Part shown: in pieces, positions 8,352 to 16,727 of the stretch
How the letters are laid out: every line of letters starts with the position of its first letter
Numbering within the stretch: position 1 is the first letter of the stretch
Notes under the pieces: generated by a model
What the model was told of the DNA's origin: nothing
Seen by the model: only the letters and a program-made list of their open reading frames with translations
Databases searched by the model: none
DNA from: Ardenticatenaceae bacterium
Lineage (GTDB): Bacteria > Chloroflexota > Anaerolineae > Promineifilales > Promineifilaceae
DNA length: 64,000 nucleotides
Assembly (NCBI GenBank): GCA_020634375.1
Contig: JACKBX010000008.1
Coordinates: 248,001 to 312,000 of the forward strand
Direction of reading: 5' to 3'
Program-made: the position numbers and the translations under genes

Positions 8352-9803
8352 CTACTCCACAAAAAGCCGCCGCCACAAATCCGTCTGTAACAGATTATCC
8401 GGGTCGCAGCGTGCTTTCAACGCCGTAAACTGCTCAATGGCCTCCGCCCCCAAGAACGCTCGCGCCACTTCCGGGCGCAGCGTGCTGTCCTTTGCAAAGT
8501 AGAAACGGCCGTTTGCCGCCAACACAATCGCATCCAACTCCTTTGCCAACGCGGCCAGGGTTGGACGACGGCCGTCCGTAATCAAGAAATCCATCGCCAG
8601 TGAATAGCCATCCAGCCCATGCGACATCAAAAAATCATCCGGGCGATGCCGCTTAAACACCGTGAGGTAATTCGGCAGGTCATGCTTCTGACAAGTGCGC
8701 AGCATCTCTGCAAACGCCTCCCGCGCATTCTCCTTCGGGATAAACGGTTGGTATTGAATCAGGCCGCCCGCGCCGTAAGAACGCTTCCACTGCGGCACAT
8801 AATCCAGCAAAAAATGGAAAGCGGCGTGCGTCTGCCGGTACTGCTTGCCATTCCCCATACGTCCGGCGTAATACTTTGCCGTATTCACCAGCGACGTACC
8901 CAAATTATTCATCAGCGGCCGCATAAACATCCACATCGCCGACTTGGGAAACAGGCCAAACAAGGTATCCGCTATATTTTGATGGTCTAATGACAATGAC
9001 TCCTGCGGATTGGGGTCTGCACCCGGTGGTAAATAGTTCGCCAAATGCGCATCGCCGCGCCCCAACGCATCCCCTTTGGCAAAGGCGTCAATCCAGCCCA
9101 CAATGTAGTTAGAGCGGTCTAAATTCTCCTCAAAAAAGCTGAACATCTCGCCCAAATTGGCAGGCGCACCCGTGCGCACATCCAAGTAGCCGGAATAGAC
9201 GCGCTTCATTTGCAGGATGATTCCCGTAAACACCCCCAACATGCCAAACCCGCCAATTGCCGCGTGGAACACATCCGCATTCTCCTCGCGGCTGCACAAT
9301 AAGATTTCGCCAGAGGGCAGCATCATCTCAAAGGAGAGGATGTGGTCGCCAATTGGCCCCACCTGCCAGCCATTCTTGCCATGCACATTCATGCCCGCAC
9401 AGCCGCCAACGGTCGTCTTCATCGTGCCTGTGACGACGGGCGGCCACCAGCCGTCGCCCAGCACGTACTGCCACAGCTTTTCAATCGTCACCCCCGGCTC
9501 CACATGCACCACGCCTGTTTCTGGATTCCAATCTAAAATGCGGGTCATGCGGCTCAGGTCTAGCACAACGTTTTCGCTGTTGGTGAAGGCGTCGCCATAA
9601 CTGTTGCCGCCGCCTTTCAGGCCAACGGTACGGCCGTTTGCATACGCCAGCTCAAAAACACCCCGCACCCCTTCCAACGTCGTCGGGCGATAGACATGAC
9701 ACAATCCACTGCTCGCCCCACCCCACGACCACACACGTTCTAAATGATTCTGTAGGGAAACGGCCGTGCCTTCCCCCACCTCTATATCTTTCACATTCAT
9801 CAT
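8352..9803 (-). CDS. FAD-binding oxidoreductase, DprE1-like
   Basis: 483 residues. An FAD-binding PCMH-type N-terminal domain (KGGGNSYGDAFTNSENVVLD; TGTMKTTVGGCAGMNVHGKN) is followed by a substrate domain ending in FYFAKDSTLRPEV and a short helical C-terminus. The family includes DprE1, alditol oxidases and sterol delta-24 reductase. A DprE2-like SDR lies next upstream in the same direction. That pairing argues for a two-step oxidation/reduction (epimerisation) of a lipid-linked sugar, as in decaprenyl-phosphoryl-arabinose formation, but the substrate here is inferred. Start ATG 9803 or 9800. Confidence 0.82.
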   Translation of the reverse strand: MMNVKDIEVGEGTAVSLQNHLERVWSWGGASSGLCHVYRPTTLEGVRGVFELAYANGRTVGLKGGGNSYGDAFTNSENVVLDLSRMTRILDWNPETGVVHVEPGVTIEKLWQYVLGDGWWPPVVTGTMKTTVGGCAGMNVHGKNGWQVGPIGDHILSFEMMLPSGEILLCSREENADVFHAAIGGFGMLGVFTGIILQMKRVYSGYLDVRTGAPANLGEMFSFFEENLDRSNYIVGWIDAFAKGDALGRGDAHLANYLPPGADPNPQESLSLDHQNIADTLFGLFPKSAMWMFMRPLMNNLGTSLVNTAKYYAGRMGNGKQYRQTHAAFHFLLDYVPQWKRSYGAGGLIQYQPFIPKENAREAFAEMLRTCQKHDLPNYLTVFKRHRPDDFLMSHGLDGYSLAMDFLITDGRRPTLAALAKELDAIVLAANGRFYFAKDSTLRPEVARAFLGAEAIEQFTALKARCDPDNLLQTDLWRRLFVE

Positions 9804-9814
9804 GTCACCATTTT

Positions 9815-9950
9815 AGCTTTTAGCGATTAGCTCTTAGCTTTTAGCATTAGTTTTCAGTAACCAGTATACAGTTATCAGGTTAGCCCATCTCTGGAAAATG
9901 CTTACTGAAAACTGAATACTGACTTCTGATTACTGATACTAGCCGTCAGC
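9815..9950. repeat. Low-complexity intergenic word repeats
   Basis: Degenerate TTAGCTTTTAGC words followed by imperfectly inverted CAGTA/TACTG words (AGTTTTCAGTA against TACTGAAAACT). No gene seen. Confidence 0.6.
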
Positions 9951-9966
9951 AACCCACTACCAGCTA

Positions 9967-10734
9967 CTAAAAACTCAACCGCCGAAACACAAACGACGGA
10001 ATATGATGCAACACCAGACCCACCAACGCCCAGCGCAATGGCACATACACTGTTTGTAGTTTCCAACGCAGCGCCCGATAAATTTGTGCCGCCGCCTCAT
10101 CGGTAGATACGACCCAAAACGTCTTTGGCGCATTTTCCAGCAGCACCGTATCCACAAAGCCCGGCTTAATCGTCGTCACCGTCACGCCATGCCGCGACAA
10201 GCGGTTCCGCAGCGCTTCCAGGTATGTGTTCAGCCCGGCCTTGCTGGCATTGTACACCGGCGAACCAACTCGCCCCCGGTCGCCCGCAATCGAGCTGACG
10301 CCTAGAATATGCCCGGCCTCTGCCCGCTCAAAGCGCATCGCCGCCTCGTTCAGCCAGGCAATCGCCCCCAGCATATTCACCTTCACCATCGCCTCGTCCT
10401 TCTCAAAATTATATTCGTTCAGGGCGACCGGCGGCTGCATTCCGGCCACGTAAGCAATGACATCCAGCCCGCCCAAGTCGCGGGTGATGGACTGGAACAG
10501 GGCTGGGATGGTTTCGTAATCGGTCACGTTGTGTTCATAGGGGATGGCATGACCAGGGCCAGCGCCATTCGCCGTTGCACACACCATTTCTAGCTTCTCT
10601 ACACGGCGTGCCAACGCCGCAACAATATATCCCTCAGCCACCAGCTTGCGCGTCAGCGCTGCGCCAATGCCCGAAGACGCGCCAATCACAATAGCGCGAG
10701 GTTGTGGTTCCAAAGGTCTTTTACGATTTAACAT
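9967..10734 (-). CDS. SDR family oxidoreductase, DprE2-like
   Basis: 255 residues from ATG 10734, chosen because it sits just before the Rossmann strand. Cofactor motif GASSGIG at 18-24, the NAG-like position as YVAG, and the active site Ser plus YNASK (SSIAGDRGRVGSPVYNASK). A short-chain dehydrogenase using NAD(P). The C-terminus has a hydrophobic segment (ALVGLVLHHIPSFVF), as expected for membrane-associated DprE2-type enzymes. Transcribed ahead of the FAD oxidase. Longer upstream starts up to 10782 are possible. Confidence 0.82.
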   Translation of the reverse strand: MLNRKRPLEPQPRAIVIGASSGIGAALTRKLVAEGYIVAALARRVEKLEMVCATANGAGPGHAIPYEHNVTDYETIPALFQSITRDLGGLDVIAYVAGMQPPVALNEYNFEKDEAMVKVNMLGAIAWLNEAAMRFERAEAGHILGVSSIAGDRGRVGSPVYNASKAGLNTYLEALRNRLSRHGVTVTTIKPGFVDTVLLENAPKTFWVVSTDEAAAQIYRALRWKLQTVYVPLRWALVGLVLHHIPSFVFRRLSF

Positions 10735-10881
10735 AGTTACTCTCTCATAAAATTTAGCGCACGACATGCTGCCATGCGTCATTCAATGCCCTGATTTTAG
10801 CACAGCTTGCTCTGCGGGATAAGCAACCGGGCATGAATAATGAATAATGAATGGTGGATGGTGAATTGGGAATGAGGGGTT

Positions 10882-10915
10882 AGGAACCGCGTTCCTTCTG
10901 AGGAACGCGGTTCCT
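10882..10915. repeat. Perfect nested inverted repeat
   Basis: AGGAACCGCGTTCCT, loop TCTG, AGGAACGCGGTTCCT: 15-bp perfect arms, and each arm is itself a palindrome around CGC. It lies just beyond the stop of the minus-strand gene at 10928. Confidence 0.85.
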
Positions 10916-10927
10916 GTGAGGGGGAGG

Positions 10928-11583
10928 TCAGGCGATGGCGCCGAAGCCGAGGGCTTCGAGGGATTGGGGGGTGTCGGCGAGGGCAACCTGGGCGATGAGT
11001 TTGAAGTCGGCGAGCCATTCGCTGAGGTCGTCTAGTTTGGTGTCGCGGGTTTTGGTGGCTTGTTGGGCTTCTCGTTTTTCGCGGTCAAGGGTTTCATCTA
11101 GTTGGGCGGCTTTTTGTACCAGGTCGAGTTCGGCCTGGAGTTTTTCGGCGGTGTAGGTGTAGGGGGAGATGGCGGCCAGGTAGGGGCGTTGGCGGGGTTG
11201 AGGAGGCCATCGTAGAAGGTGAGGGCCTGGGTGAGCCAGCCGGGGAAGCTGCGTTTGCGGGTGCCGCTGAGCATGAGGGCGGTTTGGGCGTCGGGGTTGT
11301 TTTTGAAGGCGACTTTGGCGATTTTGTGGCTGCGGTTGTAGGCGGTTTGGGCAGCATCCCAGGCGGCCTGGAATTCTTGGGATGCCTGGTATTGTTCGCC
11401 GTATTCTTGCCGCTGCTGCTCGACGAGGGCGCGGGCTTCGTTGTAGAGGGTGAGTGCTTCGTTGAGGCGGGTGGGGTCGTAGCTGAAGGGGGTGAGGGCG
11501 GCCTGGATGTCTGGGCTGTTGAGGGCGTTGTTGATGGCGATGCGGGCGTTGTTGAGCTGCTGGTCTATGGATATGTTGCTCAT
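10928..11583 (-). pseudogene. Frameshifted helical protein gene (about 218 aa if repaired)
   Basis: From ATG 11583 the frame reads MSNISIDQQLNNARIAINNA to NPANAP, then slips at the GGGG run 11183-11186. In the next frame the protein continues sensibly (YLAAISPYTYTAEKLQAELD ... KLDDLSEWLADFKLIAQVA) to a TGA at 10928. The span is 656 bases, so one missing base explains the break; adding one gives 218 residues. Not recognised. It is soluble and nearly all helical, with Ala/Glu/Gln-rich segments. It may be a sequencing error in a homopolymer, a true mutation, or a phase switch. Confidence 0.75.
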
Positions 11584-11662
11584 GTGTTGTATCTCCTAGT
11601 TGTTATTGGGTTTTATGTGGGAGGAAACGGCCGTTTCCCGCCACGAAATAACGATGGCTAAA

Positions 11663-11866
11663 CCGACTTGCAGAACCATTGGGCCGGCTTACAGAAGCGT
11701 TGGGCCGACTTGCAGAAGCGTTGGGCTGGCTTGCAGAAGCGTTGGGCTGGCTTGCAGAAGCGTTGGGCTGGCTTGCAGAAGCGTTGGGCCGACTTGCAGA
11801 AGCGTTGGGCCGACTTGCAGAAGCGTTGGGCCGACTTGCAGAAGCGTTGGGCTGGCTTGCAAATGG
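11663..11866. repeat. 21-bp tandem repeat, nine copies plus partial
   Basis: Copies start at 11667 and every 21 bases to 11835, with a partial copy at 11856. The core is CTTGCAGAAGCGTTGGGC followed by CGA or TGG. Because 21 is a multiple of three, all frames stay open and give 7-residue periodic translations; none has a supported start or RBS. No spacers, so not CRISPR. The first copies are slightly degenerate. Confidence 0.9.
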
Positions 11867-12078
11867 ACATCCGGTCATGGTGTGACGTATTGCTGTGGGT
11901 AAAAGCATCTTGTCTTTATTTGGTTATGGTTGTTTGTGTGTACCGGCTGCCACGCTTGACCAGGCATGGCATTCCCTGTACCCAACTTAGCTGGGGGCAG
12001 TATAGCATGAAGGCGGCGGGGGATGTCAAGGGGCGTGGGCAGATTTTGAAGTTGATTTGAAGGTCTTTTGCAGGTGAT

Positions 12079-13335
12079 TTGAAGTTGTCAGGAGGTGAGG
12101 TGGATTATTCTTTTGCAATGTGTCGGTATGGCGACTTGTGGGTGGAAGATGATGTGATTCAGCGCGGTGTTTATATGTTGGGTGGGGTTTCGGCAGGCTC
12201 AACCACCGTGGTGGCCGTGCGCGTCACCGGCGACTTGGACATTGCAAACAATGGCTTGTTCTACCTGTACAGTGACCATTTGGGCAGCGCCAGCGCCATG
12301 ACGGACGCGGCGGGCAACCCGGTGGGCGATATAGTGCGCTACTACCCCTTTGGCGACTACCGCGCCGCGCCCACGGCTCGGCAAAGTGCCATCAGCGACC
12401 GGGGCTTTACCGGGCACAAAAGCGGCGAAAACGGCGGCAGCAACGACCTGGGCCTCATCTACATGAATGCCCGCTATTTTGTCGTTGGCATTGCCAGATT
12501 CGCTTCGGCCGATACCCTGGTTCCAGACCCGGCCAATCCGCAAAGCTTTAATAGATACAGTTATGTGCGAAATAATCCCCTCAATTTTCGAGACCCATCA
12601 GGACATTGTGCAACAAGAGGTAGTTCTACAGAAGCTGATGAATGTTGGGACTATCTTGAAAATGAAGATGGCTTTTGCAATGATCTTGATTGTGGAGATA
12701 TAGGATGGCAAAGATGGGTAGATGTATTTGGTAGTTCGGAACACTGGAATAAAAGCGAGCTAGAATTGCTCAGAACTGCCTTGCTGGCTGTAAAAGGCAC
12801 TTTGCAAGAATTGGGTTTTGCAAATTGGACTGCTGAAGTTGGGCAATATAGATTTATTCGATCTGAAGATGTGAGGGGCCCTTGGACCGACTCTGACAGC
12901 TTCAAAATTAATTTGACAACACGCTTGGTGTTTGGAGAGCGGCCAATGGACGCTATTTTTGGGATCATCCATGAAATAGGCCATGTTTTTGATCCTGGAG
13001 GGGAAATAGGGCTAGGTCAATCGGTACTAGAAAATGTTGGTGCGAAGAGAAGCTTTTTTGGTTTAGGTTCATTAGTTTCGGATGGGTTCTGCTTTAGGTC
13101 ACATTCATGTAATTCAAGAAGCGAATTTTGGGCAGATTCCTTCGCTCTATACGCTATAAACCGAAGCCATTCTGTGTTTGTAGAAAACTTGGGAAGCACA
13201 TTACCAGGTGGTTACATCCTTATCACAGGCCCACTTGCTACAGCAAGAACTTACCAAGATGTTGAAGACGCATACTTGAATGGTAATTATGTGAAATTAT
13301 TAGAGGCTGTACAAGTTACCCTCACTTCACGGTAA
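12079..13335 (+). CDS. RHS tip 1: RHS core fragment with HExxH metallopeptidase C-terminus
   Basis: 418 residues from TTG 12079; ATG 12118 is the other candidate, and the true start is uncertain because the usual RHS body is absent. The RHS-associated core is seen as SDHLGSASAMTDAAGNPVGD, YYPFGDYR, GLIYMNARYFVVGIARFASA, NRYSYVRNNPLNF and DPSGH at about 174. After this pivot the sequence turns AT-rich and unrelated to the other tips. It has HEIGH at 298-302 and FWADSFALYA some 55 residues later, a zinc-metallopeptidase pattern. RHS proteins usually carry a toxin at this place; a protease toxin is inferred. A membrane-protein gene follows at once. Confidence 0.82.
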   Translation: MKLSGGEVDYSFAMCRYGDLWVEDDVIQRGVYMLGGVSAGSTTVVAVRVTGDLDIANNGLFYLYSDHLGSASAMTDAAGNPVGDIVRYYPFGDYRAAPTARQSAISDRGFTGHKSGENGGSNDLGLIYMNARYFVVGIARFASADTLVPDPANPQSFNRYSYVRNNPLNFRDPSGHCATRGSSTEADECWDYLENEDGFCNDLDCGDIGWQRWVDVFGSSEHWNKSELELLRTALLAVKGTLQELGFANWTAEVGQYRFIRSEDVRGPWTDSDSFKINLTTRLVFGERPMDAIFGIIHEIGHVFDPGGEIGLGQSVLENVGAKRSFFGLGSLVSDGFCFRSHSCNSRSEFWADSFALYAINRSHSVFVENLGSTLPGGYILITGPLATARTYQDVEDAYLNGNYVKLLEAVQVTLTSR

Positions 13336-13357
13336 ATACCTGCAAGGATTGGTAAAA

Positions 13358-14131
13358 ATGATGATTGATTCAAATGACTTGACATCGGCAAATCTTCCGG
13401 TGAAATCAGAGCAAATTTTTAACAGCAAGGTCAGAAAAAGTGTTTTTATTGTGCTGATTATTTTGGTGTTATTAGTGCAACTGCATTTTTTCACAAGTAT
13501 TTTTATATTGGTCGATTCTGACACATATTCACAAGTAACAGGCGAATTACTGGTTACTCTTACCACGCGCTATGGTTTTGGAATAGGGTTGGGAGGAGTT
13601 ACTTGGATGAAAACACAAAATACTGAAGAAGCTATATTCTTTTTTCAATTTCCTTTTATTGAAAATCTCACAAATTCTGCGTTCATTGATTTGATAGGGA
13701 GGTTTTGGGGCGAGCTATTTATATATTATTGCGCGATGCTTTTTTTATTTTGGAATCCCACAAGCATACTAAAAAAATCGAGAAAAGATTGGATGCAAAA
13801 GATCTCAATATATCTTGCACTTTTTATTACCTGGACAATAGTTGCACTCCCTTTGCTCCTTTTTAAATATAGCATGTTCAGAAATACGATTTGGATTCCC
13901 GAGTCTTTTACATTCAATACATATTATTATGAGTATTCAAGTATTACCTATCGTGCGCTAATTGAGTGTATGATGTTTATACCGTCTAAACTTGCTCAAG
14001 GATTTGGTTTTTCTTCAAATGCTGTCTACAAACCATTTGTTATTTACATTTCAGGAGTATTGTCTCTCAGCATTGTCAGTTTGTTAACGACAATAACCGT
14101 TGATAGTATTTTTGACAAAGACGATATTTAA
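13358..14131 (+). CDS. Multi-pass membrane protein, candidate immunity 1
   Basis: 257 residues from ATG 13358, nine bases after AAGGA. Four hydrophobic segments are seen (SVFIVLIILVLLVQLHFF; ELFIYYCAMLFLFW; ISIYLALFITWTIVALPLLL; VIYISGVLSLSIVSLLTTIT). Strongly AT-rich compared with flanking genes. It starts 22 bases after the RHS tip stop, the position where immunity genes sit in polymorphic toxin loci. No family recognised; a membrane immunity protein against a protease-type toxin is an inference. Confidence 0.65.
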   Translation: MMIDSNDLTSANLPVKSEQIFNSKVRKSVFIVLIILVLLVQLHFFTSIFILVDSDTYSQVTGELLVTLTTRYGFGIGLGGVTWMKTQNTEEAIFFFQFPFIENLTNSAFIDLIGRFWGELFIYYCAMLFLFWNPTSILKKSRKDWMQKISIYLALFITWTIVALPLLLFKYSMFRNTIWIPESFTFNTYYYEYSSITYRALIECMMFIPSKLAQGFGFSSNAVYKPFVIYISGVLSLSIVSLLTTITVDSIFDKDDI

Positions 14132-14332
14132 TTATTCGTTAGACATCATTTCCTATAATAATTGTTGCCCCCTGCCATCAACAGGGGGGGAAGGAAAACT
14201 CCCATCCTTCCTTACCACCTTCTGTACCACCCCACCGGGCACCGCCAGCCTGCGCGTGGGCCTGGCCGCCAGTGTGGACAACGACGTGGCAGATGGCTGG
14301 CTGCTGGCCAATAGGGTGAAGGCAACGGCCTC

Positions 14333-15835
14333 ATGACTGGCTTTGGCCGTGGCAGCCAGGTCTATACGCTCACCTGCGCGAATGATTGGGGGGAAACGGC
14401 CGTGTCTGTCACCGTTAGCATAGTCTCCGAACCCACCGTCACCTTCACGGCCAATGGACAGACCAACTTGATTGTCCCCCCATACAGCGGCTTCACCCTG
14501 GCCGGGAGCAGCAGCGGGGCCAAAATCTGTACTGCCTCCGATAGTTGGACAGGCGACAAAGCGTTGAGCGGCAGCCAGAACTTCAAAGGGTTTGACTGGG
14601 GTTCTCGCACCTATACCCTGACATGTACCAACACCTTCGGCAGTACCGTTCGCTCTGTAACGGTGACAATCGGGTTTGATCCGGACACACCTGAAGGCGA
14701 CCTGTGGGTAGGCGATGGCATGGCGATGAGCAGCCTGGAGGAGGGCAGCGCTCCGTCGGGGGGGCAGGTTGCCATTCAGCGCAGCACCTACTTCCTGGCG
14801 GGGCAAGCCGTCGCCGTGCGTGTCACCGGCGACTTGGACATTGCAAACGACGGCCTGTTCTACCTCTACAGCGACCATCTAGGCAGCGCCAGCGCCATAC
14901 AAAGGGACGGTGGCGTCAGCGACCCCATTGTGACGCGCTACCTGCCCTTTGGCGGCTATCGCACAGGCATCGGGCCAAATGAGGTAACGGACAGGGGTTT
15001 CACTGGGCAGCGCGAAAATATGTCGCTGGGATTGTACTATTACCAGGCACGGTATTATTTGCCTAGCATAGGCAGGTTTGCCTCCGCAGACACCCTTGTG
15101 CCACAGCAAGCAAGACAAGAATTAACTGTAGACTTTCATGAAACAAACTTGCTTTTAGCCATAAACGATGACAATCAAAAACTATTTAGTTTAGGTCCGA
15201 TTTACACTTGGAATGATAAACAAAAACAAGAAAACGGGGTTCCAAACGGACCGACCAATCCACAGCTATTGAACCGCTACAGTTATGCTCTCGACAACCC
15301 TCTTAAGTTTACAGATCCAAGCGGGCATTTTTCAATACAAATAGAATTAACAGCAGAACAGGCACAAGTGCTAATCGACTACTTGTTGGGTAGTAACGGA
15401 GATATTGGAACATCAGAAATTGTATATGATATAGGACAGGGGATGAATTTGTTGGCTGGAACGGCCTTCGCCTCTACACCTTTTAGTGGTTTACTAGGAG
15501 GGGGACTTGCGGGAGGTGCATTTCTTCTGGGGGAAAATGCGAAAGAAACATCAAACACCTTAACGCAAATAGCCAATATATTACAATCTGAAATCGATGC
15601 TGGTGCAACTACCCTTTCTATTGGAGTAGAAGACCTTTGGTGGGGTGATAAGATAACGGGAAGCGGTTTAAATGCTCATGCCATATCAGCACCCCTAATG
15701 CTTGATTCAGCAGGTCGAGTATTAAAAGCATGGATGTTCTATGTAGATAATGACGCGCCTGTGTTAATCGAATTTTGGGAGGGTGGCGGTGAATTCTATT
15801 GGAGAAAGGATGATGGTTCTATAGCATACAAATAA
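14333..15835 (+). CDS. RHS tip 2: Ig-like plus RHS core with unknown C-terminal domain
   Basis: 500 residues as open frame; the true start is unknown because the 5' side looks cut. Two Ig-like repeats (GSQVYTLTCANDWGETAVSV; GSRTYTLTCTNTFGSTVRSV), then GDLWVGDGMAMSS, then the RHS core (YLYSDHLGSASAI, YLPFGGYR, DRGFTGQ, YYYQARYYLPSIGRFASA). An extra stretch of about 50 residues is inserted between DTLVP and the NRYSYALDN/DPSGH pivot. The C-terminal 170 residues hold a Gly-rich hydrophobic stretch (SGLLGGGLAGGAFLLG) and end in WRKDDGSIAYK. Toxin activity unknown. The first 680 bases are nearly identical to tips 3 and 4. Confidence 0.78.
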   Translation: MTGFGRGSQVYTLTCANDWGETAVSVTVSIVSEPTVTFTANGQTNLIVPPYSGFTLAGSSSGAKICTASDSWTGDKALSGSQNFKGFDWGSRTYTLTCTNTFGSTVRSVTVTIGFDPDTPEGDLWVGDGMAMSSLEEGSAPSGGQVAIQRSTYFLAGQAVAVRVTGDLDIANDGLFYLYSDHLGSASAIQRDGGVSDPIVTRYLPFGGYRTGIGPNEVTDRGFTGQRENMSLGLYYYQARYYLPSIGRFASADTLVPQQARQELTVDFHETNLLLAINDDNQKLFSLGPIYTWNDKQKQENGVPNGPTNPQLLNRYSYALDNPLKFTDPSGHFSIQIELTAEQAQVLIDYLLGSNGDIGTSEIVYDIGQGMNLLAGTAFASTPFSGLLGGGLAGGAFLLGENAKETSNTLTQIANILQSEIDAGATTLSIGVEDLWWGDKITGSGLNAHAISAPLMLDSAGRVLKAWMFYVDNDAPVLIEFWEGGGEFYWRKDDGSIAYK

Positions 15836-15844
15836 CGCAAAACA

Positions 15845-16081
15845 ATGTTTAGCTTCATTATTTTAGATCGACAACTTAATCCTGTTGAATATACTTTAAT
15901 TAAAAAAGTAGAAAGAAAGGGATATTTAGCAGAAGCTGTTACTCAGCAAAACACAAAATTTCAAGTAACAGCTTTGCAACTCCCCTTAAGCAATGTAAGG
16001 TGCATTAAATCAGACTTTATGCAAACCAATAAAGCTTTTAATAAGGTAAGGGTGGCTTATGTTAGAAAAAATAAGACATAA
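15845..16081 (+). CDS. Small soluble protein, candidate immunity 2a
   Basis: 78 residues, begins nine bases after the tip 2 stop. AT-rich, Lys-rich, no membrane segment (MFSFIILDRQLNPVEYTLIK). Not recognised. Its last 23 bases overlap the next small gene. Position suggests immunity or regulation of tip 2. Confidence 0.55.
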   Translation: MFSFIILDRQLNPVEYTLIKKVERKGYLAEAVTQQNTKFQVTALQLPLSNVRCIKSDFMQTNKAFNKVRVAYVRKNKT

Positions 16082-16310
16082 ATGGATAATATTTAAAGCA
16101 TGGTCATTACAAAATCCAATAAATCTGTTTATATATGTTTTTGTTTTCTCAACCATTGTATATTTCTCATGGCAAATGATTGTAAACCCTCTGGAACTTA
16201 TTCACGACCCATGGGGGAGAGGTGGGGGGCGGGTTTGGCTTGTATTAGAGCCAATATTTTCTTTTATTGTTACATATTGGATTTGGTATTCGGAAAAGCG
16301 CTCACTTTAA
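16059..16310 (+). CDS. Small two-pass membrane protein, candidate immunity 2b
   Basis: 83 residues, ATG overlapping the end of the previous gene. Two hydrophobic stretches (NLFIYVFVFSTIVYFSW and VWLVLEPIFSFIVTYWIWY). No family recognised. A membrane immunity protein would fit a pore-forming or membrane-acting tip 2 toxin, but this is inference. Confidence 0.5.
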   Translation: MLEKIRHKWIIFKAWSLQNPINLFIYVFVFSTIVYFSWQMIVNPLELIHDPWGRGGGRVWLVLEPIFSFIVTYWIWYSEKRSL

Positions 16311-16625
16311 TAGCTTGTCTGGGAGTAAGCCCCCTGCCCTGGCATGGTGTTCCTGGTGTACTCACTTGTAGTGTGCTTTTCGGTTAGCTGGGGCTGGTGT
16401 CCGCACCGTGCCCCTTTTTTCTCTGGTGGCCTGTGTGCTGTGTAACGATAGGGGCAGACGCTGGCGGTAACGACTGTGCGTCAAGAGTGAACAATGAACG
16501 GTGAATGACAAGCACCTGACAGGCAGCCAGAGTATGACCGGTTTTGGCAGCGGCAGCCAGGTCTACACCCTCACTTGTGAGAATAATTATGGGGAAACGG
16601 CCGGATGAATGGTGAATGGTGAACG
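16311..16625. other. Non-coding spacer with broken copy of the tip 5' block
   Basis: No intact gene. From about 16497 it carries a copy of the 125-bp block that begins the next tip (CCTGACAGGCAGCC..., an Ig-like repeat), stopping at ACGGCCG 16597-16603 and followed by GATGAATGGTGAATGG words. Confidence 0.7.
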
Positions 16626-16727
16626 GTGAATGACAAGCCCCTGACAGGCAGCCAGAGTATGACTGGCTTTGGCAGCGGCAGCCAGGTCTACACGCTCACT
16701 TGTGAGAATGATTATGGAGAAACGGCC
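16497..16727 (+). repeat. 125-bp tandem duplication before tip 3
   Basis: ACGGCCG at 16597 and ACGGCCGT at 16722 are exactly 125 bp apart. The block between them (GATGAATGG words, then the Ig-like segment to GGAGAAACGGCC) repeats the upstream copy. 125 is not a multiple of three, so only the last copy is in frame with the RHS tip. Confidence 0.85.

Noticed and set aside
11663..11866. CRISPR array
   Set aside because: Units are contiguous, no unique spacers, and no cas genes in the window.
11600..12060. Several frames through the 21-bp array
   Set aside because: All result from the period being a multiple of three; none has a convincing RBS or domain.
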